Origin: Isoetes taiwanensis
Taxonomy: Eukaryota; Streptophyta; Lycopodiopsida; Isoetales; Isoetaceae
Reading direction: 5' to 3'
Assembly: GCA_021234155.1 (NCBI GenBank)
Contig: JAJEKV010000045.1
Span: forward strand, 8,729,105 to 8,793,104
Length of the DNA: 64,000 bases
The translations under genes were made by a program, and so were the position numbers. How positions within the stretch are numbered: the stretch's first letter is position 1; each line of letters begins with the position of its first letter. Of the stretch, positions 1 through 10,889 are shown piece after piece. The notes under the pieces are model-generated. The model was not told the DNA's origin. It was given only the letters and a program-made list of their open reading frames with translations, and ran no database searches.

Positions 1-189
1 TCTGCAGGATACTGTCTCTTGTTCCTGTAGAAGCCACAGTTCCCTGCAATTGTATCATAAGAAGCTTTTTAAAAGTGCTTCTAAAGACAAATCTAATGGA
101 ATCATTAGCCAGCCTGATAGTCTTGTGGTATGAAAGACTGTGTTATGAAACTAAAGTAATTATTGAACAAAAATAATGAAAAAGCAAAC

Positions 190-1758
190 CTGTCGTGCAA
201 TTTGAGACACATTAAGTAATTCAGCCAGAATAATCCAGAGTACATCTCCCAGAGATGCCCAACTATTGCTGGTCAAGGAGTTAGCAGGCAGAGCCACCAT
301 GTCACCAAGACACTCCCATCTGGAAGATAATGATGTCTTTTAAAAAAATATACCTGCAAGCTATAGACCATTCAATCAGCTAATCATAAATTACTTACCG
401 AGCTGGCAACCTTTCGTTGCCGAGCAATATGGTGAAGCTCTGGGAACCTGCGAAGACATGACAACAGAATATAAGTATCAAAACTTAAAAAGTTTGAAAC
501 TCATTTTGAAACAGATTGTAGAAGATACACAAGACTACTCTTCCTGCTTAGAAATTTGCACCAACGTTCATAATTTTCAAATATTTTGTTCATAACGACA
601 TCAAGGGCTTTATCCAACTGCAAAAAACAATAGAGGTTTACTGTCTTGCAAGAGGAAGTAGAGCATCTGCAAATTTTAGATGTTTACCACAGTTGTAGAT
701 TCTGGATCAGGTGGAAGCCGTATATATACATTGGCAAGAAGTAGGATAAGGTGCTCGCGCTGATTGGCAACATTATCTTTCTGCATCCACACATGAGGAC
801 ATGACTGAGCAATCACGATTCCATAAAGTTTGAACCTAAGCTTCTAGTCAGCTCTCTTCGACCTCACTGAAGTCTTAAAGAAAAAAATGGAGAAAGTAAA
901 AGTCAAAATGTGATATATGCCAACCTGAAAGCCAAACATTGCCTGCAACCAGCTAAGCAGGTCTCCTTCACCTGACTTATGACCTGACTCTTCAAAAGCA
1001 GCTGGCCACGGCAAACCACGAATGTTCCTTAAAGCTTCTACTCTTGCCTTTATCTGCATATACATAAATAAATTGTTCATAATCTGGATTAGAGCAGGTC
1101 ATGTTGGAATACCTCTGGTAACTGCATTATGGCTAAAGATGCTGCAGTAGAATCCAATGGAAGTATGTTATAAGGAACATAAATTTCTTTTTTCTCATTG
1201 ATATCTTCGCCTGTTGCAATAATCTGCTCTCATCCAGGATATAGAAATTTTTAGTGAATGTTCAAGATAAATCAGATGCAGTTAATAATTGGAGAGTGCA
1301 GCAATTAAAATATTAACCTCGGGATCTATTTCATCATCTTTTGCTCTGTTCATTGCATTCAGAACTTCATATAGAACTCCTGCAGTTTGATATGCTTTTG
1401 CCAGCTTTGTCCTGCAAAAGAAACGTTATCAGCTTACAAGCCTAATTAAAAATAATTTACAGTAGTGGAACCTACCTATCTGCCCTGTCCCCTAAGTTAA
1501 GAGACTTAACATCGCGGTTATAATATGTTTGGTAAAACCTTTCGATTTCTTCGATATCGCTTTTCTTTGCATATTTCATTCTCGCATTATCCTGCCAGTT
1601 AAGCTGAATGTTAGTTCCTTTAATCAAATAACAAGAGTGATCACAACCCATATGCACGGAGATAATGTATTAGAAGCAGAGATAATGTATTAAAAGCACT
1701 GTAGTGAAACTCACTCTTTCTAGACGTTGCATCAATGCCGTCTTTCTGCTTTCATGGC
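190..1758 (-). CDS. Callose synthase (glucan synthase-like), partial gene, about nine exons
   Basis: Callose synthases are large plasma-membrane enzymes that make beta-1,3-glucan from UDP-glucose. Only part of the cytosolic N-terminal region is present. On the minus strand the exons run about 1758-1713 (KTALMQRLER), 1591-1476 (MKYAKKSDIEEIERFYQTYY), 1411-1318 (TKLAKAYQTAGVLYEVLNAM), 1223-1113 (KKEIYVPYNILPLD), 1053-925 (VEALRNIRGLPWP, then LLSWLQAMFGFQ), 780-691 (DNVANQREHLILLLANVYIR) and 617-530 (ENYERWCKFLSRKSSL). Most have GT-AG borders. These blocks occur in the same order in the family just before the conserved LIWGEAAN segment. Two further pieces, 447-399 and about 275-190, match less well, and the expected LIWGEAAN text is not clean there, so that end may be decayed or mis-split. 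The catalytic half would lie left of the window. No earlier exon was found to the right before the TE block, so it is absent or far upstream. Confidence 0.85.
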
Positions 1759-2555
1759 CACTGCATATAGGACCAGAGCATGACAACACAAATAACAGAA
1801 ACATACCATAGCCAAGAGAAATATGAGACGCCTGTGAGTGCCAAAAACTCTGCATGAACTACATTATTCAATTCAACATCAGCAAAAACATGAACTGCCC
1901 AAATCGACCACCTATGGATCTCCTTCCCGCCTTTGCTCCCTTCACGTTCAAAGCTGGAAGTATGGGCTTTCGACCGTATGGGCGCTCGACCGTAAACGGT
2001 CGACTAAAGCAAAAAAAAAAACTGTTGGTCCATACGTGACCATTAGGTGAACCCCCATACGTGACCATTAGGTGAACCCCCCTTGGATTGTTCACGTGAA
2101 GCTCTGACTAAGGTAAGGGGAATGGTGAAGCTCTGACTAAGGTAAGGGGAATGGAATGATTGTGTTCAGAGGTTTGAAATTAATGAATTGGTGGAAGCAA
2201 GAGCCACCTTCCAAGAGCATACTTGTGATGAGCGGAGGACTTACATGTACTCCATTCATGAGCTTGCACTTCAAGATGAAAAAAATCCAAAGAAAAAAAA
2301 ATACCCACTACTAGGGGCATAGATATGTAAAGTTGCATGGATACATATTCATGGCATTCCAATTTCATCTTGCCAAAATTGGCAAGCAAGTCATGCAAAG
2401 GGGAGCAAAATTGCATTACATGGAAATAATGGCATGTTGAGGCCAACTTCTAGGATCCTGGCTGCTAGGGAGGTTATTGAAAAATATGTTGAATTCAATG
2501 CTGAGAATATGCCACATAAGAACCTACGGGGTCAAGCTGACGAAAAAGATGAACG
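1759..2555. other. Intergenic stretch with three short tandem duplications
   Basis: No gene is visible. The stretch and its left edge contain three independent two-copy tandem duplications: about 1660-1700 (21-bp unit around GATAATGTATTA), 2030-2081 (26-bp unit, CCATACGTGACCATTAGG) and 2096-2153 (29-bp unit, GAAGCTCTGACTAAGG). ORFs here are short and do not resemble known proteins. Confidence 0.6.
2030..2153. repeat. Two adjacent two-copy tandem repeats (26 bp and 29 bp units)
   Basis: Units 2030-2055 and 2056-2081 are nearly identical, and units 2096-2124 and 2125-2153 are identical. Both look like recent local duplications beside the left boundary of LINE1. Confidence 0.9.
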
Positions 2556-2603
2556 TTGAGCGCCTAAGAACCTCCTCGCTACTGGGAGAACTTCCCAGCC
2601 CCG

Positions 2604-5080
2604 ATGGACGAGGCTTTGGTTGAAGCTGTTCTCCAGGGGCTGGGAATTACAAACATCTCAGTGGAAAACCGGGAATCTATAGGTGTTATTGAAAACTTGA
2701 TTAGATGGGCAGTTGATTCTAGATCTAGAATTGGTTTCTGCAGGTTCGGGCTCAATTCTTTTTTTCTGTGCATCCTGTGCTTCGACAGACCAGGCTCACT
2801 AAGGGTGGCAGCCCATAATTCTCAGCCCTTTCTTGGTAATAGATTTGAACGTAATCTTTTCTTGATGAGCGCACCGCTAGAATTTGGGGTGGAACCAATA
2901 TACTACTGGGCAGCCTTCTTTGATCTTGAGCCATCTCAACGTATCAGAGATTTAGATGTGGTGGTCTGGAGATTCTTAGTTTCAAATTAGCGGATTTAAT
3001 TTAGGGGTAGGAGTCAGGTCTAGGGTACAGTCAAGTAGGGTCTTTTAGAATCTACTCTCTGGGATTTTCGAGGGTACGACTGTCAGATTTTCATGTCACT
3101 TCTTGGGCTTCTTCTCAGGGGATGGGGAGAGTTATCATTGGCAGTTACGTCTTGAACAGAGAAGGAAAGGGGTAGGGGGGCTGCTGCGTTCCGGTAACGG
3201 TTATTCCTTTCCTTCAAAGTCTTAGTGTCTTCTTCCTGAGATTAGGTGATTTCCTCTGTGATCGATGGCCAGCATTTTATACAGGCATGGAAATTATCAG
3301 AGACCAGCAGAAAGCGGCTGCCTGCTGTATGGGCGTGCAAGAGGATGTAGCAATTGTGGCATGCAAGGAGAAGATGTCAGCAATCGATAAAGATTATATG
3401 GATGGAAGAGCGAATGACAGGGATTGGGTCTGGAATACTTTTGGATTTGTGCAGGAAATGGACAACGCCCTGTACAGGCTTATCACAGTTAAACAAGACC
3501 ATACCGAGACGGACTGTTGCAGCTTAAAAAATAATATCTTCAGGGCTTTCATGGACGAACTGATGGCGAAGGTGAAGAATTCAATTATCCAATGGGACGG
3601 TATCAGGGACAGCTCAAACGCAAGCATCAGACTTATTAAGAGGTGGGAAGAGGCGGAGGACCATGTGATTGAAAGGCACAGAAAGTCATTCAAGTCTGGA
3701 TTAACTGCGGATCAGTCTCTGGAAGGGATCTCTACATCTCTGGAGGTTTATCAGCTCAGAAGGAAAAAAACAACCAAAACATGTGAGATTAAAGATTCCA
3801 ATGGTTTTTTCAACCCAGTTGAAGTCAATTCTTGTGATTGCGGTAACTGTGAAGAGGTTAAGCTCTCAGCGCTGAGCATCACAAAAATGAAGATTGGTGA
3901 GAATAAGATTATCAACACCATTCCGGTGATAGGCAAAAATGACAAATCAAAAGGTCTTGTTTCTCCCCCTTATAAAAACATTCTGTTGGGAGATAAGTCT
4001 GTTAATTCGATTGATTCTGGGAGCCATAGTGGGGTTGTTGGGGATTTTATTGATTTGTTTGGCGTACCAGATTTCTCTGCTACTGACAATTTTTCCAGGA
4101 AAGCTATCTTAATTCATTTCCCGCGAAAGTGTCCTACTCAAGGGGAGGTCAAGAACTGGATAACCAAGGTTCAGAATATCCCGATTTTGTCGATCCTTAA
4201 ATTAGATAGCAAGACTTTCCAAATTGTTTGTAGGGACGAGGTGTGCGTGGGCTATATCCTTAGGAGGAAATTGGATCTTATTGCCAACACCCCTTTCTAT
4301 ATAATGAAGTGGACTCCTGATTTCATCCCGGGGTCTGAGAGTGAAATTAGAACGTCCACTTGGATCTCCTTCCCCAATCTCCCCCCAGTCTTCTGGACTC
4401 GATCCCATTTGAAGATCATTTCTGAGTCCCTCGGGGAGGTAATTGATATAAACATTCCTCAAACGAACTATCCTTCGGTGTGTATATCCAAGAAGATCAA
4501 ATCAGATTGGAAGAGGAAGATCAAAACCAGGGTTAAAGCCAATCAATTTGTGGATATCATAGTAGGCTACTCCAAATGGCCAGTTTTGGATCCTCGGGGT
4601 TCTGATCAGAAAATGAAGCAAGCTTGGGTTCCTAAAGTTAAAACAAATGATAATGGTGGGAAATCTAGTGGGTCCATCCCTGTCACTAAGGAGAAATGTT
4701 TTGATAGTAGGAGAATCTAGTGGATCCATTCAATCACTGAGGAGAAATGTTTTGAGAACCATATAATTCTGCCAAACCAGGGTTATCAGAAAGATTATCA
4801 AGAGAGCTTCCCAACTGTGGAATTGAAAGATAATATGACCTTTCTGATCAAAAATATAAACATGACTGTCAGAATTGACACAGGTGACCTAATTATTTCT
4901 ATGCCTGATCTCTCAGATCTTAATCAGAAAAGGCTAGAGGCAGATATTCAGCAGGACATTGAGAAGCTTTTGGATATGGAAGACAAAGGGTGGAATATGG
5001 TAGATAAAAAAAAAAAAGGTCGGGGTAAAAAATGGTCCAAGCAGGTAGGGCGATTGGTAAGTATAGGTATTAATGGATAG
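2604..5080 (+). pseudogene. LINE1 ORF1 (DUF4283-like nucleic-acid-binding protein), broken
   Basis: Three open pieces make up this ORF: 2604-2990, 3287-4720 (477 codons starting at an ATG) and 4817-5080. In the middle piece, residues of about 265-430 contain a block typical of plant L1 ORF1 proteins, including RKAILIHFPRKCP and WISFPNLPPVFW, which fits the DUF4283 fold. No zinc knuckle is visible after it. The end is basic (KKKKGRGKKW), as expected of an RNA-binding chaperone. The stop at 4718-4720 lies in a tandem duplication of about 48 bp (near 4663-4760, shared core GGAGAAATGTTTTGA), which probably created it. The product would coat LINE RNA; this copy is inactive. Confidence 0.75.
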
Positions 5081-6610
5081 AAATATTAGCTGCATTACCT
5101 GGAATCTTCAGGGCATAAATAGTATTATTAAAAGGCACAGGCTCAAAGTGTGTCTTTCCTCCCTCAATCTGGATATTTTGTTCATCCAGGAGCACAAGAT
5201 CCATGACCTTAATCATAATACTATTATTAGCAGAACTCTCCCCTCTAATTTTAGTCTTTGGTCGATCCCAGCTAATGATTCTTCTGCAGGTATAGCAATT
5301 GCTTGGAATAATGGTCTCAATGTTACAAATACATATATGATCAATGATAGGGAAGGTAGATGGCAGATTTTATTATGTACCATTCTTAAGATTAGACTGG
5401 CTTTAGTTAATATCTATGCTTATAATAGCCCAGGGGAAAGGGTTGGAATTTGGAAAAAGGTAAAGGGTAGTCTAGATAACTTAGAATTTGATGAATGCAT
5501 TCTAGGAGGAGATCTGAATATGGTTACTAACAGTTTCATGAAAAACAAGAATTTTAAACCTCTAGGTAGGCAGGAGAAGAAGGCTTGGCTAGATCTGGTT
5601 CGAGGGCACAACTTGACATTAGCCAGAACCAAGGCTGCATCCTATAGTTGGACTGATAAAAGGGTAAATCCTACTTTGGGTCTCCATGACAGGTACTATC
5701 GTTCGGAGAATTTATGAAACCAAAGTAACAGGGTTAATAATCTTGAGGGTTATACACTCTCGGATCATTTCCCCCAACAGTTAAGAATTATGGCTATCAA
5801 CAGTGCCAGGAAGAGAAAGACCTACTTTAAGCTTAACACTAGTCTGCTAAACCATTATGAGTTTGAGGAAAGATTGCAGCAGGTCCTTGCTAATTTTCCC
5901 AAGCCTAATGGGACTACTGGATGGATGTATTGGTGGATTAGGGTGTCCAAAGCCATCAAGAATTGGCTCAAACAGTGGGGCAAAGAAGTGCATGCTCAAA
6001 AAATGTCCTTGCTCCAGGATTTGAGAACGAGATTAACACAGGCCCCTGAGGAGGATAAAGATGCTATTCGAACAGAAATAGAAAGGGAAGAAATAAGGAT
6101 TGCTGAGTGTTGGAGGCTGAAAGCTAAGATTAAGGAAATTAGAGATGATGAGAGAAGTAGTTCGAAGTTTTTCTTTGTCAAGGCTAAGGGCAGGCTGAAG
6201 AGGAATCACATTTTTGAGATCAAGGTAGGGGATGATGATATAGTGGATGAAGATTAGATTAAAATAGCAGCTGCAAACCACTTTAGGAATATCATGGGGA
6301 CAAACCGAGATTGTCAGCAGGAACTTATGGATGGATTTATAAATCTCAGGACTAAAGTAAATCCTGAGGAGAACCTAAACATTGAAAAGCCCTTCTCTAA
6401 TGCTGGGCTTTTTCTAATAGCCAAGGATATGGAAAAAGGAAAGAGCCCGGGCCCGGATGGGCTGCCTGTTGAATTCTTCATCAAGGTTTGGCATATCCTT
6501 GGGGACTGTATTACTTGTCTAGCCAACGAGTTTAGGGATCTTAAGTGCCTGGATGCGAGAATCAACACGAGCCTTATCACTCTTATTCCCAAGATTGATG
6601 TGCCAGCCAC

Positions 6611-6768
6611 TGTAACGGGCCCATGGTAGACCGCTCGAGTATTCGAACCTTGAATGTGCCTGTGGGGCGTTCCCGAGATACCGGCATAAATGGGTAGAAG
6701 CGACTACTCATAAACGTCTAGACGGTTTTGCCCAGTTGGTTAAGGGCATGTCGGTTAGGAACGTCACA
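6611..6768 (+). repeat. TRIM 5' LTR
   Basis: 158 bp, TGTAACGGGCCC to AACGTCACA. It contains GCCCAGTTGGTTAAGGGC (6730-6747), which can form a four-pair tRNA-like D arm. Confidence 0.93.
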
Positions 6769-6802
6769 GTTGGTATCAGAGCAGGTCTCGAGTTCGAGTC
6801 TC
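6728..6802 (+). promoter_or_regulatory. tRNA-like segment with Pol III box A / box B resemblance
   Basis: TTGCCCAGTTGG (about 6728-6739) resembles box A, and GAGTTCGAGTC (about 6789-6799) resembles box B. GCCC...GGGC can pair as a D stem. The intervening anticodon-like arm pairs 4 of 5 positions and the T-like stem only 3. Box A lies in the LTR and box B lies downstream of the primer-binding site. Function as a Pol III promoter is inference. Confidence 0.4.
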
Positions 6803-6922
6803 CATGGGTGTCTATATGCATGGGTAATTTGCAAAGACTTGGTAATCATTGTGACATGGTATGACATAGACATGGTATAGCCTTGGATGCTCGAGGACGA
6901 GCATAGTTCTAGTGGGAGAAAC

Positions 6923-7080
6923 TGTAACGGGCCCATGGTAGACCGCTCGAGTATTCGAACCTTGAATGTGCCTGTGGGGCGTTTCCGAGACACCGGCATA
7001 AATGGGTAGAAGCGACTACTCATAAACAACTAGACGGTTTTGCCCAGTTGGTTAAGGGCATGTCGGTTAGGAACGTCACA
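6923..7080 (+). repeat. TRIM 3' LTR
   Basis: 158 bp, about 97% identical to the 5' copy by eye. The differences are at the CCCGAGATACC / TCCGAGACACC stretch and at AAACGTCTAG / AAACAACTAG. Confidence 0.93.
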
Positions 7081-8416
7081 GCCACCTTTTCGGATTACAG
7101 ATCCATCTCCTTATCCAATGTTATTTATAAGCTTATCTCTGGTACAATTGCTAGGAGGCTGAAAGTGGTCCTAGAAAGAATTATTAGTACCTCCCAGGCA
7201 GCTTACCTGAAGGACAGTTTTATCCTTGACAATGTAGTTACAGCAATTCTGGGATTAAATTGGGCTAAGGACACAAATCAGGATGTGGCTCTCATAAAAT
7301 TGGATATTACAAAAACTTTTGACTCGGTTAGTTGGAACTTCATCTTCAAGTGCTGCAGAGCCCTAGGGTTCTCCAATGAGGTAATTCTACTTTTTAAAGC
7401 TATTCTTTCTAATTCAAGGCCCTCTGTGTTAATAAATGGAGAATGTGGATCTTTCTTCCCCCTGCAAAGGGGAGTTACGCAGGGATGCCATCTGGCTCCA
7501 TTTCTTTTTCTTATCATTATGGAAGCTCTTCATAGCAAGCTGGAAGAGGCCAAGAGTACTAATTTGATCCAGGGACTGACTCTCCCAGAAAATGGGGAAT
7601 TTTGAATGGGCATTTTGCAGATGACACTTTCCTGCTCGTATCAATGGACAATAATTCACTTATCAACACTCAAACCATCTTAGAAGAATTCGGTGAAGCT
7701 TCAGGGTGTGATAAGGTGGAGACAAGAATGTCTTATGGTGGTGCGCCATGACGTGCGCCAATTTTCTTGAATTTTTTGTCCTTTCCTCCACTTTCAGTTC
7801 AAATTTGATTCTTGGCAAAACTTGCCTTCGAGCTTGAATTGTTTTCGATTCTGAAAGAGAATTTCATAGCATTGGAGTGGCTGCCCCTGTAGAGAGCCAG
7901 CATTTTAGAATTGCTCAGAATCTCCCCTTTCATGGAAACAAAAATTTTTGCAATTATCAAACAGGGACAGAAGCTAATTTGTGGTTTTCTCTGTGGAACC
8001 CCAGCTGATCTTTGGAATTCTTTATTAATTGAAAATCTCTTCCCAGACAATCTGTTCTCACGAGAATACTACTTTGTTTCTAGCTGTGTCGAATTTGAGA
8101 CAGAAATTATTGATTGTTGGTTGGAGGAATTTGTTGGAAGCAAGCGAATTCAAGCAACTGCTATTCTTCGAATGCATTGCGAATGGTCGGAGGACAAAAT
8201 TACTGTCAAATTGTACTCACCCATCTGAATTCTGGGGATTTTGGTACTCTGGTTATGTCTAATTTTCACTATATAGCAATTGTACGTAATTCATTTCACC
8301 TTTTTAGTCTATTCCTTCTTGATCCTTCTCTTTAGCCCGCATCTTTTCTCTTTTTTCTCTCTTCCCCTCTCTTTTGGCGCTCAATTGCCCCTTTGTTATC
8401 CCCTCCTGAAGTAATC

Positions 8417-10851
8417 ATGAACTCTGCTGGCCAAGGAAACCTAAATTCTAAGAATTTGCCCTTTCTTCATTGTTTCTCTGCTCTTTCTAAAGAAGAACAG
8501 AGCGCTCTCCTGGCTAATCTTCACAAGATCTCGGTTGATCCAGCAAATTTCATTCATTTTGGAAATTTTAAGGATTTAGCCCTCTTGGAAGCGAAAATGA
8601 CACCTCTTTCAGACAAGACTCCAATTTGGGACAATATCTCAAAAGATCCGTCTGCAATCGGCATCAATCCTCAGATAAATCCTGCCACTGGTGTTCCGTT
8701 TCCTTATGGGGTCGTGAGGCCAGCAAATGAAGCACGAACTGATGCAGAATGGGATAATATTCTTCAGCATGAGAGGCCAGACATTTCCTCAAACCTCGCC
8801 ACCGTTCATGGTATTTATCTTAACTCTCCATTGGTGTTGGAAAAACTGAAATGCCTTTCAAACACTGCTGTTGTTATAAAAATCAACAAGGTTGGGATAA
8901 GTATTGAAAAGTTGTGGTCTCACTTATTATCTCTCCAAAAAGGCCTTTCTATCAAAGCTATCTATTGGTTAAATTACCCGTATATTATGGTGGAATGTGG
9001 TAGCCAAAGATCTGCAAATTACTTGCTTCAAAATGGCAGTTTAGTGATTGAAAACTTCTATTTGAATTTTGTCAAATGGAATCCTAAACTCTCAACTGCT
9101 GAACTGAAAAACTTTCATGTGGCCTCAACATCCCTATTTGGATTAAATCCCATCTATTGGAATGAGGAATCAATTAAAAGCCTATTCAACTCTATTGGCA
9201 ATTATGTCTCCACTGTCTATGCCCCTTACAAGCCTCCTGCTGTCTATGTCCAAATTGATATATCCAAAGAAATTCCTATTTCCATCCCTTTCACTGACTG
9301 CTTTGGCCAAAAAACATCCCTAGACTTAAGGTGGAATGGTTTACCTCCTATTTGCTGTAATTGTGATTTTAGGCATTTCTGGTATGCTAATTGTCTGGAG
9401 AAGGAAACTACTAGCTCAAATCCGACTCAGAAAAATGTTTCTTCTAGCCCCCCCTTGTCTGCTCATTGTCTAATTCCAGAAAAGCAGCAAGGTGAAGGGG
9501 CCTTTTCTTGGAAGAAAGTTAATGGCAGCACTAAAAGAATAGCCAAAAAGAGGTTGGAAAAGGGAGTCCAAATTGGTGGCAACTCTCAAAATGCTGCCAA
9601 TCATAATGACTTCTCACATTCTGCTGGAACTATTACTGAATCTGAAAGATATAAAGAAAAAAGGAAAGCCAAAATGGATGGAGATATCTCAGTCAAAGAT
9701 TTACACTGTACCTTGACTAAGATTGCTGCTGACTCTAAATCCTTGAGGAATCAAACTGACTACTCAAATTCAAAATGGAATTTATCAAATTGGATTCCTG
9801 CCAAAGGCACGAGAGCTAAGGAAATTCAAGCAAAATATTCTTTGAAGAATAAGGTGACAGGGAGAGTATCTAAAGCACAAACAGGTTTTACTGCTAAGGC
9901 ACCACAGTATATCAACAAAAATAAGGAAGTTGCTGAAACTTCTGAAAAGTTACCTCCAATAACACATGACCTTCATGATGCAAAAGGTAATATGGGGGAA
10001 TCTTCTGAAAATCAAACAAACAGGACAATGATGAGGTAATTCACTGTTCAAACCAATTTGCTGTTTTTACTAACTCTCATGCACAACAGATGGAATTATT
10101 GCAATCAGAAAATGAGGACTTGGGAAATCCTTCTGCACCCCTCCCTAACCCTCCATCTCAACCAGCTTCAAAAGTGGTGAACTTCATGGATCTTATTGAC
10201 CTATCTTCTCCTGATGATACTTTACCTTGCCATGAGCAGCCTTCCATTTCAGAAAAAATATCAGATCAGCTGGCTACCTTGGATTTCAATGATATTGTCA
10301 TGAGTACCTTCCAGCAGTCATGTTAGGAATTTACAAGTTTGGATAAAGATAAGCAGACTCAGCAGACTCAACAGAATTTTTCTAAAGAGACAGATAGGCC
10401 ATTTCATGAATCAAACATGAATGAAAACTGTGATATTGAGTTTGTTCCAGAGACTCCTCAATTTGCTGACTCACAAAGTATTGATCAAGAAGAAACCCCT
10501 TCCAGGCAAGTTCTTCATCCAATTAAATCTCTATTCAATAATAGTCTTAATAAATTGACTAATATTGCTACTGCTGATAAGTCTATTAATAAATTGTTTG
10601 AATTCATTCCTGGGGGGATATCCTCAGATGAAATGGATAGTGAAAAGGAAAATTTATGCTCTAAAGAGAATGATAGAAATTGGGATTTTGAGTACTATCT
10701 AAATTCTTCTTCTGTAGTTAGCATTGACAAGAAAGAGTCAACTAAAGCAAATAAGAAAAAAGCTAAGTTGTCTGCTAGCTTCAGTGCACCTGCTAATAAT
10801 ACCAGAAGCAAAAATAAGAAAGAAAGAAGAGGGAAAACCAAGCACAGATAG
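8417..10851 (+). pseudogene. LINE2 ORF1 (DUF4283 plus degenerate zinc knuckle)
   Basis: The main frame is 8417-10039, starting at an ATG (MNSAGQGNLNSKN). The N-terminal 110 residues are specific to this family. A DUF4283-like block follows (about residues 140-300; VIKINKVGISIEKLWSHL, YPYIMVECGSQRSA). Then comes LRWNGLPPICCNCDFRHFWYANC, a knuckle-like C-C-H-C motif with altered spacing. After residue 540 the frame shifts, and the acidic, Ser-rich tail continues in another frame (10090-10326 and 10339-10851), with one stop at 10324-10326. The end is basic (TRSKNKKERRGK). The expected role is RNA binding in the LINE ribonucleoprotein. The frame breaks could be true decay or single-base assembly errors. 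Confidence 0.8.
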
Positions 10852-10889
10852 TTTTCTCCTTTTATCCTTCTATAGTTCTATCCTTGGAT

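Larger units (their letters stand above)
6611..7080 (+). mobile_element. TRIM (miniature LTR retrotransposon), 470 bp, complete
   Basis: Two 158-bp terminal repeats (6611-6768 and 6923-7080) begin TGT and end ACA and differ at about four positions. The exact 5-bp duplication GCCAC flanks the element (6606-6610 and 7081-7085). Just inside the left LTR is TGGTATCAGAGC (6771-6782), the plant initiator-Met tRNA primer-binding site. Before the right LTR is a purine-rich tract, AGTGGGAGAAAC. There is no coding capacity, so the element must borrow proteins from another LTR element. It sits inside LINE1 ORF2, and removing it restores the reading frame (VPAT then FSDYRS). Confidence 0.95.

Noticed and set aside
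1868-2446. Short ORFs right of the callose synthase exons
   Set aside because: There is no homology, they are overlapping shadows, and they include the tandem repeats.
6611-7080. Cassandra-type TRIM with 5S rRNA
   Set aside because: The LTR has no 5S internal control region. The promoter-like words resemble a tRNA instead.
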